13,462 bases of DNA from Lachnospiraceae bacterium. Its GTDB lineage: Bacteria > Bacillota_A > Clostridia > Lachnospirales > Lachnospiraceae. A model generated the notes under the pieces. It was not told where the DNA came from and searched no databases. It was given only the letters and a program-made list of their open reading frames with translations. Shown piece after piece: positions 1 to 5,267 of this stretch. The translations under genes were made by a program, and so were the position numbers. Position 1 is the stretch's first letter, and the number at the start of each line of letters is the position of its first letter. The stretch covers positions 1 to 13,462 of the forward strand of contig JAFUEG010000326.1 of NCBI GenBank assembly GCA_017464045.1, given 5' to 3'.

Positions 1-159
1 AAAAATATCCGGTACTGAAATATCAACCGAACCGATATTGATATTCAAAATAGTAATAACAACAAACAAAACAAACATGAAAAAAAAGAATAAGGTATAT
101 CTCATTCTGTTGCCTGAATTATTAATCTCAATATCATTCAAATCTCTCTTTTTTTTCAT
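1..159 (-). CDS. FecCD/BtuC-type ABC permease, N-terminal fragment cut by the left window edge
   Basis: The first 53 codons of a gene open to the window edge. The ATG at 159 follows a GGAG ribosome site about 11 nt upstream. The peptide has a short polar, basic N-terminus (about residues 1-20), then one hydrophobic segment (about 22-41, rich in Phe, Val, Ile and Leu), then an N-I-G-S-V-D-I-S-V-P-D-I stretch. That last stretch is how FecCD-family permeases for iron-siderophore, haem and cobalamin typically look after their first membrane helix. The position right after a FecB/BtuF-like binding protein supports the call, since binding protein, permease and ATPase are normally neighbours. A strong promoter sits 38-66 nt upstream, so the gene may be transcribed separately from the riboswitch operon. 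The call rests on one helix and its flank, so the family is likely but not proven. Confidence 0.72.
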   Translation of the reverse strand, partial: MKKKRDLNDIEINNSGNRMRYTLFFFFMFVLFVVITILNINIGSVDISVPDIF

Positions 160-196
160 ATCTTATCTTTCTCCAAATTATATAATAACCAAACAT

Positions 197-225
197 ATTA
201 TATACTTTATCACTGTGTAAATCAA
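197..225 (-). promoter_or_regulatory. Sigma-A-like promoter for the FecCD-type permease
   Basis: Reading the minus strand, a TTGATT -35 box (225-220) is separated by exactly 17 nt from a perfect TATAAT -10 box (202-197). The predicted transcript would start near 190, about 30 nt before the permease ATG. The -35 box overlaps the last bases of the inverted repeat at 223-364, so a hairpin there could affect promoter access. Confidence 0.55.
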
Positions 226-364
226 ATTTAGTGTGTAGACAGTTTCATAAGCAAACCGTTTTTTTACGTCGGTACTTAGCGAGGTATTTCCGAGCTTAGT
301 ACCGCTACGTAAAAAACCGAGCGAGAGCGTGTTTGCGTTGAAACTTGTCTACACACTCAATTTG
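223..364. repeat. Long imperfect inverted repeat between the binding-protein and permease genes
   Basis: The two ends are near-perfect reverse complements: positions 223-247 (containing GTGTGTAGAC) match 339-364 (containing GTCTACACAC). Inside, GCAAAC at 251-256 pairs with GTTTGC at 331-336. The T-run plus ACGT at 259-269 pairs with ACGT plus the A-run at 307-316, and CGGTACT at 270-276 pairs with AGTACCG at 297-303. The right arm holds extra GAGCGAGAGCG-type bases that form a bulge. The whole 142-nt element starts 12 nt after the stop codon of the binding protein. On the coding strand the T-run precedes the hairpin and the A-run follows it, which is the wrong order for an intrinsic terminator. 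Confidence 0.85.
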
Positions 365-376
365 TCATAGAAAAAC

Positions 377-1564
377 TCAATGTATCCTGTAGAGGAATTC
401 AAGAGTTTCAGCGTCATCATCAGTAATAACCGTATGGAAATCTCCGATTATATTTCCTATAACATCTGTAGCCTGAAACATATTCTTTTCCGTACACCAC
501 ACATTGTCATTTTTAACTGCCTTAAACTCTGCAAAAAGCGCATTTTTATCTATTAATTCATCTATACTGTGAAGCGGATTATCAATTGTTGCGTTATATA
601 TGAGATAGTCAACATCCTTCGCAGTATTATAAAACTCTTCCATAGTAATATTTGTACTTGAAGATGCCTTTTCATCATCAGTTCCAAGGTCATCAAATAT
701 GTAATCTCCGCCTGCTATCTCAATCATCTTTGGTATGTAATCAGAGGTCTTTCGCACCACTACAGATCCGGATTCATTTATATAAAAATATGCGACAGTC
801 TTTCCTGTGCTTTCATAATCCGAAAGCTCCTCAACATATTTTTTCTGCTCGGCAAAAAATGCATCTGCTTCGTCCTGTCTGTCTGTTATCTCTGCATAAA
901 CCTTTATCCATTCGCTTCTTGCAAGAGGATGATCCTCGTAACTTGAGCAGTCGATAAAAACCGTAATCCCAAGTTCTTCCAATTTTTCCTGAACTTCAGG
1001 GGTATGAAGAATCATCGTATTTTCTATGGCAAGCTTACATTCATCATCCATCAGATATTCATAATCAGGCTCCGAATACTTACCTGCAAAGACAATACTT
1101 TCATCCTCCATAGCCTCTCTTACTGCTTCTATATACCAGTCATTTGCATTAAGAGATGTAGTACCTATCACATCAAGTGCATCCATAGCGTTAAATAGCG
1201 CCATAGTTGAGGTTGAAGCAAGATATATATTAGAAACAGGCTTTTTAATTATAAAATAATCCTTTACACCATCAGGGACAACCTTACCCTCAGGCACAAG
1301 TAAATAATTCCTTCCGTCACTTACACTGATAAGAGAATAACCTTCCTCATATCTGTAAATAGTAAAACACTTTGCATAATCAAGCGGAACAATTTCTTTA
1401 AAATGAAGCCCCTCTATCAAAGGGGCTTCTTCATTAATTGCATCTGTGTCACTGCTAACTTCGTTATTAGATTTTTTATTTGCTCCACAGCCTGTCAGCA
1501 TAAGTGAAAATATCAACAGAATGTAAAGCAACAAATTCATATTTCCTGTCTTTTTACTTGTCAT
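377..1564 (-). CDS. FecB/BtuF-like substrate-binding lipoprotein of an iron/haem/cobamide ABC importer
   Basis: A 395-residue extracytoplasmic binding protein expected to catch a metal-chelate or tetrapyrrole ligand and hand it to the FecCD-type permease encoded next. The N-terminus has a hydrophobic core (about 10-24) and a lipobox L-T-G-C with Cys26, then an Asn/Ser/Asp/Glu-rich linker. After about residue 100 the sequence has the periplasmic-binding-protein-2 look: ...S-N-I-Y-L-A-S-T-S-T-M..., L-D-V-I-G-T-T-S, a middle long-helix linker around D-R-Q-D-E-A-D-A-F-F, then K-T-V-A-Y-F-Y. The ATG at 1564 is preceded by a GGA-type ribosome site and gives a sensible signal peptide. It lies 79 nt after the preceding lipoprotein gene. 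The ligand cannot be read from sequence; the upstream B12 riboswitch points to corrinoid or a precursor, and CbiK to a tetrapyrrole. Translation stops at TGA, showing TGA is a stop in this genome. Confidence 0.88.
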   Translation of the reverse strand: MTSKKTGNMNLLLYILLIFSLMLTGCGANKKSNNEVSSDTDAINEEAPLIEGLHFKEIVPLDYAKCFTIYRYEEGYSLISVSDGRNYLLVPEGKVVPDGVKDYFIIKKPVSNIYLASTSTMALFNAMDALDVIGTTSLNANDWYIEAVREAMEDESIVFAGKYSEPDYEYLMDDECKLAIENTMILHTPEVQEKLEELGITVFIDCSSYEDHPLARSEWIKVYAEITDRQDEADAFFAEQKKYVEELSDYESTGKTVAYFYINESGSVVVRKTSDYIPKMIEIAGGDYIFDDLGTDDEKASSSTNITMEEFYNTAKDVDYLIYNATIDNPLHSIDELIDKNALFAEFKAVKNDNVWCTEKNMFQATDVIGNIIGDFHTVITDDDAETLEFLYRIH

Positions 1565-1600
1565 TTTTAATTTCCTATAAGTAATATGAATACTTCATTT

Positions 1601-1618
1601 TTATAATTTAAATTATAA
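1601..1618. repeat. Perfect 18-bp AT-only palindrome upstream of the binding-protein gene
   Basis: TTATAATTTAAATTATAA equals its own reverse complement. It lies 36 nt upstream of the ATG at 1564 and contains a TATAAT on the minus strand at 1617-1612, with only a poor -35 match (TTAGAA-like) 17 nt further up. It could be a weak promoter, an operator or chance in AT-rich DNA. Confidence 0.35.
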
Positions 1619-1643
1619 TATATTAAGTTTAATTTTCTAATTA

Positions 1644-2624
1644 TCACTTAATTGTCGGCGAATCAAAATAAAGTGTATATTCTATCTCATGAGGCTCACT
1701 CATAGCGGTTGTATCTGCTATAACCTTCATATTCTTATCAAATATGCTTACAGGTATCTCAAATACAGAATTACCCTCTGTATTAACAGGCAGATATTTC
1801 TCACCGTTTACAACCATGTAATCATAATTCGGGCTGCTCCATACTATAGTTGCGATACATTCTCCGTTTTCTACCTTAATGTCAGCCGGTGAATCAACGC
1901 TTGCCTTACCTGAACCGCCTGCAAGACTTACCTCTACAGAATAATTTCCGTCTGAAAGTCCAAGAGAATCAACTGTTGTAAATACACCTTCCTTAAAGGC
2001 ATCTATTGGAAGTGAGTCCACACGGAAAAGTATGGTCCTATCGTACCATTTTTCCTTATTCTTGCTGTATGCAGCACAAGGTATACCCTCATCCAAAGCT
2101 TCTACAGGAAATTCAAAGCTGTGTGAACCGTCCTCCGCTTCATCAAATGGGATGTAATCCGCTTCCTCTGCATCTACTGCTTCCAAGCCTGTTCCCGGAT
2201 AGAGATAAAGATAGCTTGTACCGCTCATATGCATAGTTGCAGTCATCTTACCATCCTCAACAGTCAATTCACAGCTTACAATCTTAAACATAGATGAGCT
2301 GGAAGATACAGTAACATCATATACACCATCATTAACCTGATTTGCATATACAGGCACCATGCCCTCTTCAACAACCTCATCAACAGTTGTCATCTCAGAA
2401 GCATCAGCAACCTTATCCGAGGAATCCGTATCAGTAGCCTCCTCATTATCAGCTTCGGTTTCTGCTGCCGCATCCTCTATAGTCGCTGCTTCAGTCTCAT
2501 CCTCTGTTACTATTTCTGTCTCGCTTACAGCAGTTGTATCATTCTTCTTATTATTACCACAACCTGTCAAACCCAGTGTTATAAAACATGATACAATAGC
2601 AGCCTTGTAAAAAAACTTTTTCAT
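1644..2624 (-). CDS. Two-domain surface lipoprotein of the cobalamin-riboswitch locus, possibly NEAT-like
   Basis: A 326-residue lipoprotein of unproven function. Residues 1-22 form a signal peptide ending in the lipobox L-G-L-T-G-C (Cys22). A Thr/Glu/Asp/Ala-rich linker runs to about residue 95. Two beta-rich domains follow: domain 1 (about 99-204), with a Ser-rich start, G-K-M-T-A-T-M-H-M-S-G and K-W-Y-D-R-T; and domain 2 (about 225-322), with V-E-N-G, A-T-I-V-W-S-S-P-N-Y-D-Y-M, F-E-I-P-V and A-M-S-E-P-H-E-I-E-Y. Both open with D-G-x-Y-x-V and share the plan 'V-x-D/N-G ... S-x-x-Y ... F-E-x-P-V', so they may be divergent duplicates. That plan loosely resembles haem-binding NEAT domains, which is my inference. 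Its position between CbiK and the binding protein suggests a ligand receptor or relay at the cell surface. The ribosome site is AGAGGA, and an extended -10 promoter lies upstream. Confidence 0.85.
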   Translation of the reverse strand: MKKFFYKAAIVSCFITLGLTGCGNNKKNDTTAVSETEIVTEDETEAATIEDAAAETEADNEEATDTDSSDKVADASEMTTVDEVVEEGMVPVYANQVNDGVYDVTVSSSSSMFKIVSCELTVEDGKMTATMHMSGTSYLYLYPGTGLEAVDAEEADYIPFDEAEDGSHSFEFPVEALDEGIPCAAYSKNKEKWYDRTILFRVDSLPIDAFKEGVFTTVDSLGLSDGNYSVEVSLAGGSGKASVDSPADIKVENGECIATIVWSSPNYDYMVVNGEKYLPVNTEGNSVFEIPVSIFDKNMKVIADTTAMSEPHEIEYTLYFDSPTIK

Positions 2625-2683
2625 AACAATTCCTCTTACATTTTTCTAATTTCTAATATTCTTATATTGGCTTAAATGAATAT

Positions 2684-2692
2684 ATTATAACA
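2684..2692 (-). promoter_or_regulatory. Extended -10 promoter for the two-domain lipoprotein gene
   Basis: On the minus strand the sequence TGTTATAAT (2692-2684) is an extended -10 element (TGn plus a perfect TATAAT). The -35 region 17 nt upstream (TTCGAA) is poor, as is usual for extended -10 promoters. The start would be near 2677, about 50 nt before the ATG at 2624. It lies just downstream of the long inverted repeat at 2720-2947, so this gene may not depend only on the riboswitch promoter. Confidence 0.48.
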
Positions 2693-2719
2693 TATCAAAA
2701 ATCAAGTTCGAAATTATAT

Positions 2720-2947
2720 CGGTCGAAGCAGATTAGATTGCGAGTGACAAGTATATGTGTAACATTTTGCCCGATTTGTGTAAAATCAGCAATATGGCAT
2801 CGAATATATTAGCTCAGAAATCGATATGTCTGAGCGAAGCGAGTTTATCGATTTCGTACTAATATAGAGATGGCATATGCCCTGATTTCACAAATTGATA
2901 GCAAGTTACACATATGCTTGTCAATCACAGATAATCTGCTTCTACCG
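2720..2947. repeat. Long (228-nt) imperfect inverted repeat between cbiK and the lipoprotein gene
   Basis: The left arm from 2720 and the reverse complement of the right arm ending at 2947 share, in order: CGGT-x-GAAGCAGATTA, TGACAAG, ATATGTGTAAC, ATTTGTG, AAATCAG, ATATG, ATATTAG and GAAATCGATA. By eye roughly three quarters of the arm bases match over about 110 nt. The centre (about 2828-2845) holds GAGCGAAGCGAG. The element starts about 16 nt after the cbiK stop codon and ends about 28 nt before the next promoter, and it fills most of the 339-nt gap. No open reading frame in it looks real, and no T-tract follows it. Confidence 0.88.
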
Positions 2948-2963
2948 TACATACTTTAATAGA

Positions 2964-4004
2964 TTAGTTAAGCTTATCAATAGCCTCCTGAGCATGCTGG
3001 ATATAAAGCTGCTGTATATCTTCGAATTCACCAAGACCTCTTAATACACATACAACTTCATAACCCTTTGCTTCAAAAGCTGACTTCCATGAATCCTCAT
3101 CATCACCGGCCATATCATTGTTAGCATGGTCACCTGCTACAACCATAAGAGGCTCAAGAACTACTCTTTCATATTCACCCTCGCCTACTGCCGCAATTAA
3201 ATCCTCAAGACTCGGCTCTGCTTCAACAGTACCGATGAAGTAGTTCTCATATCCAAGTTCATCAAGAACCTCCTGCATATGGGCATATACACCGTTTGAA
3301 TCAGCCTCGGTACCATGTCCCATAAAGCAGATTGCGGTCTTACCGTCATCATACTCACTTGTTGCTGCAACGATAGCCTCTGCAACAGCCTTAAAATCCT
3401 CATCTGTAGTAAGAAGAGGCTCACCTATACTAATCTGCTCAAACGCATCTGCATACTGACTGATTTCATCAACCAAATCATTGTACTCATAACCATCCAT
3501 AAGATGTGTAGGCTGAACAACAAGTTTCTTAACACCATTTGCAACAGCTCTGTCAAGAGCCTCACCTACATTATCTATAACCTCACCGTCACGACTCTTT
3601 ACATGATCGATTATAATCTGGCTTGTAAAACCTCTACGTACACTGTAATCAGTAAATTCATCTGCAAGAGCTCCCTCGATGGCACCGATTGTAAGTCTTC
3701 TGTTATCATTGAAGCTTGTACCGAAACTTACAACCAAAAGCTCTGATTCACCTATATCATCCTGATTCAAAGTATTATCAAGGCTTGCATCACCTGTAGT
3801 GTAATCCTCCTCATCTTCCTCTTCTGCCTCTTCAGTAACTTCCTCAGCCACCTCTTCAGTCACATCTTCGGCAGCTTCCTCTGTAACTGCCTCTGTTGTT
3901 GTATCTTCTGCTGTAGTAGTCTCCTTATCAGTCTCATCCTTTCCACAGCCGGTTGCAAGCACCATACATCCTGCAAGTGCAAGTACCAAAAGTTTCTTTC
4001 TCAT
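2964..4004 (-). CDS. cbiK: Lipoprotein CbiK: extracytoplasmic sirohydrochlorin cobaltochelatase-type protein
   Basis: A class II chelatase-fold protein related to anaerobic sirohydrochlorin cobaltochelatase, which inserts Co2+ into a sirohydrochlorin-type ring in early cobalamin synthesis. From the ATG at 4004 it is 346 residues. A signal peptide ends in the lipobox L-A-T-G-C (Cys20). A Thr/Glu/Asp-rich linker runs to about 70. The chelatase domain (about 87-346) includes L-V-V-S-F-G-T-S-F, Q-P-T-H-L-M-D-G-Y-E-Y, M-G-H-G-T-E-A-D-S-N and V-A-G-D-H-A-N-N-D-M-A-G-D. His230 and His293 match the two metal-site histidines of CbiK. The start is chosen for the AAGGAGG site; the longer frame from 4061 would bury the signal peptide. 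A lipoprotein form is odd because the known reaction is cytoplasmic, though a periplasmic CbiK is known in Desulfovibrio. A role in metal or tetrapyrrole scavenging is possible. Confidence 0.92.
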   Translation of the reverse strand: MRKKLLVLALAGCMVLATGCGKDETDKETTTAEDTTTEAVTEEAAEDVTEEVAEEVTEEAEEEDEEDYTTGDASLDNTLNQDDIGESELLVVSFGTSFNDNRRLTIGAIEGALADEFTDYSVRRGFTSQIIIDHVKSRDGEVIDNVGEALDRAVANGVKKLVVQPTHLMDGYEYNDLVDEISQYADAFEQISIGEPLLTTDEDFKAVAEAIVAATSEYDDGKTAICFMGHGTEADSNGVYAHMQEVLDELGYENYFIGTVEAEPSLEDLIAAVGEGEYERVVLEPLMVVAGDHANNDMAGDDEDSWKSAFEAKGYEVVCVLRGLGEFEDIQQLYIQHAQEAIDKLN

Positions 4005-4013
4005 AATAAATGT

Positions 4014-4020
4014 CCTCCTT
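4014..4020 (-). promoter_or_regulatory. Ribosome binding site fixing the cbiK start
   Basis: AAGGAGG on the minus strand lies 9 nt before the ATG at 4004. It decides against the in-frame ATG at 4061, which has no good ribosome site and would add 19 residues ahead of a typical lipoprotein signal. Confidence 0.8.
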
Positions 4021-4146
4021 TTGTATGATACTGAACAGGTACGAAAACAAAATCCAATCATATCCGTTTGTTCTTTCGTTAGTATACTTCACAGAAAAAT
4101 TCCTCCATAAAGTAAAATAGTCTTCTACATAAGAGTAAAAGACATT

Positions 4147-4176
4147 AAAAGAAAAACCCGAAATAATTCGTGTTTT
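4147..4176 (-). terminator. Terminator-like hairpin downstream of the B12 riboswitch
   Basis: On the minus strand AAAAC-A-CGAA (4176-4167) pairs with TTCG-G-GTTTT (4162-4153) around a four-base TTAT loop, with one A-G mismatch. A T-rich tract (TTTTTCTTTT, 4156-4147) completes an intrinsic-terminator layout. It lies about 50 nt after the aptamer and 140 nt before the cbiK ATG, where an expression platform is expected. The stem is AT-rich, so efficiency is uncertain. Confidence 0.5.
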
Positions 4177-4224
4177 GACGGTACGATTAATGCCTCGTAA
4201 TCCGGGATTTTATCCCTGTACCCT

Positions 4225-4412
4225 AAATAATCGGCAGGTTTCCTGGCTTAAGCATCCTCATACAGGATATACCTTCCCAATAAATTAATTATCAGTGGCT
4301 GCAATAATATGCTGTTAAAACTCATATCATAGCACATATCCTATACTCCTCTAATACAGTGACGAGATCGTGCAGGATTCACACCTGCTTCCCTTTTAAC
4401 GTCAAGACATTT
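4225..4412 (-). ncRNA. Cobalamin (AdoCbl-type) riboswitch aptamer upstream of cbiK
   Basis: The conserved blocks of the cobalamin riboswitch occur in order on the minus strand. A 5' block AAAAGGGAAGCAGGTG (about 4397-4382) is followed by ATCCTGC and CGTCACTGT. The B12 box AGCCACTG is at 4300-4293. TGGGAAGG follows about 14 nt later, then GATG-x-TTAAGCCAGGA and AACCTGCC at the 3' end (about 4255-4233). The order and spacing fit the family closely. When cobalamin binds, such elements switch off transcription or translation of the gene that follows, here the lipoprotein CbiK and possibly the rest of the uptake locus. The exact ends are approximate because I placed them by eye. Confidence 0.95.
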
Positions 4413-4430
4413 CATATGCAGCATACAATA

Positions 4431-4459
4431 TATATATTATTAAAATAAGCATAATCCAA
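4431..4459 (-). promoter_or_regulatory. Promoter for the riboswitch-cbiK transcript
   Basis: TTGGAT (-35, 4459-4454) and TATATA (-10, 4436-4431) are separated by exactly 17 nt. The predicted transcript start is near 4424, about 25 nt upstream of the first conserved riboswitch block, which is the expected position. Confidence 0.55.
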
Positions 4460-4507
4460 GTCCATCGGCACCGACTACCGCATGTATCTAATTTTCATTC
4501 GCATATA

Positions 4508-5167
4508 TTAGCACACTTTCCTGCCTGATGCAACCTCAAAATGATATTTTGCAATTCCAAGGTCAACCTTAACGCAAGGTCCTCTGCCTGATACTACAGC
4601 CACAGGCTTGCCATCCTTAATGCCAAATTTAAACTTCTGTTGATTGACTGCTGTAGGTGCAAGAAGAGCAGCCTTAACACCTTTTTTAAACCAATCCGGC
4701 ATATCTCCTTTAGAACCCACAACCTCTTCTATGCTCTTGCTTTTTCTTTCCACACCATCAGTTTCACCATATCCAAAGGCTATTACTACACATAACCTGT
4801 CACCCTCATCAAGCATCTTTCTGACCTTACCTCTGCTAAATGTAAGAGCCGCCCAGCAGGTATTAAGCCCGAGAGTCTGTGCATATAAAGCTATTTTTTC
4901 TCCATAGTAACCGCATTTTTCATCATTATCCGTATTTTTATCTCCTGCCATTATGATAAGATTATTAGCATTTTTAAAATTACCGTAATGTGCAAGCTTC
5001 GAGTCAAATATCTCCGGATCGTCATATACAACCTTTATTGAAAGACCGCTTTCATTTTTACACTCCTCAACAAAGGCATCCAGCTTTATTCTTACATCCT
5101 CTGCAACAGGTTCATCCTTATATGACCTTACCGAATGTCTTTTTTCAATTGCTTCTAAAATATCCAT
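4508..5167 (-). CDS. Nitroreductase-family flavoprotein (TM1586-like)
   Basis: A 219-residue cytoplasmic FMN-dependent oxidoreductase-like protein. It opens with the family signature I-x-x-R-H-S-V-R-S-Y-K (about residues 7-17), whose Arg and Ser residues bind FMN phosphate in this fold. The middle contains Y-G-E-K-I-A-L-Y-A-Q-T-L-G-L-N-T-C-W (about 88-105), a conserved helix and strand, then V-I-A-F-G-Y-G. The C-terminal half has A-L-L-A-P-T-A-V-N-Q-Q and ends ...D-L-G-I-A-K-Y-H-F-E. Length and motifs match the TM1586-type nitroreductases of clostridia. The ATG at 5167 follows AAGGAGA at a good distance. It lies 100 nt after the ABC transporter gene. The substrate is unknown. BluB (DMB synthase) is also nitroreductase-fold and would fit the B12 neighbourhood, but this sequence looks like TM1586, not BluB. 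Confidence 0.87.
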   Translation of the reverse strand: MDILEAIEKRHSVRSYKDEPVAEDVRIKLDAFVEECKNESGLSIKVVYDDPEIFDSKLAHYGNFKNANNLIIMAGDKNTDNDEKCGYYGEKIALYAQTLGLNTCWAALTFSRGKVRKMLDEGDRLCVVIAFGYGETDGVERKSKSIEEVVGSKGDMPDWFKKGVKAALLAPTAVNQQKFKFGIKDGKPVAVVSGRGPCVKVDLGIAKYHFEVASGRKVC

Positions 5168-5235
5168 GCCAAATTCTCCTTTTTTATTATCTTATTTCTG
5201 TGTGACAAGGTAACTGTTCCCATGATACATTTTAC

Positions 5236-5244
5236 TGTATAACA
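5236..5244 (-). promoter_or_regulatory. Possible extended -10 promoter for the nitroreductase gene
   Basis: TGTTATACA on the minus strand (5244-5236) is an extended -10 element with a one-base departure from TATAAT at two positions. The -35 match 17 nt upstream is poor. It lies about 70 nt before the ATG. This is the best candidate in the 100-nt gap, but weak. Confidence 0.3.
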
Positions 5245-5267
5245 ATGCTCACTCTCCATAACACATT

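Noticed and set aside
38..220. Plus-strand ORF of 60 codons at the left edge
   Set aside because: It lies antisense to the start of the FecCD-like permease and its promoter, has no ribosome site, and its Phe/Ile-rich product reflects AT-rich DNA.
223..364. Intrinsic terminator for the binding-protein gene
   Set aside because: On the coding strand T-runs precede and A-runs follow the hairpin, the opposite of a terminator, and the structure is far too long.
2359..2610. Plus-strand Ser/Val/Ala-rich ORF of 83 codons
   Set aside because: It mirrors the repetitive Glu/Asp/Thr/Ala linker of the lipoprotein on the other strand; such mirrored low-complexity frames stay open by composition.
3315..3746. 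Plus-strand ORF of 143 codons antisense to cbiK
   Set aside because: It is fully inside the well-supported cbiK chelatase domain, with no ribosome site and a Cys/Asn/Leu-rich composition unlike a real protein.
4508..5167. Nitroreductase as BluB (DMB synthase) because of the B12 context
   Set aside because: The motifs and the APTAVNQQ region fit TM1586-type nitroreductases, and the gene lies upstream of the riboswitch promoter, outside its control.
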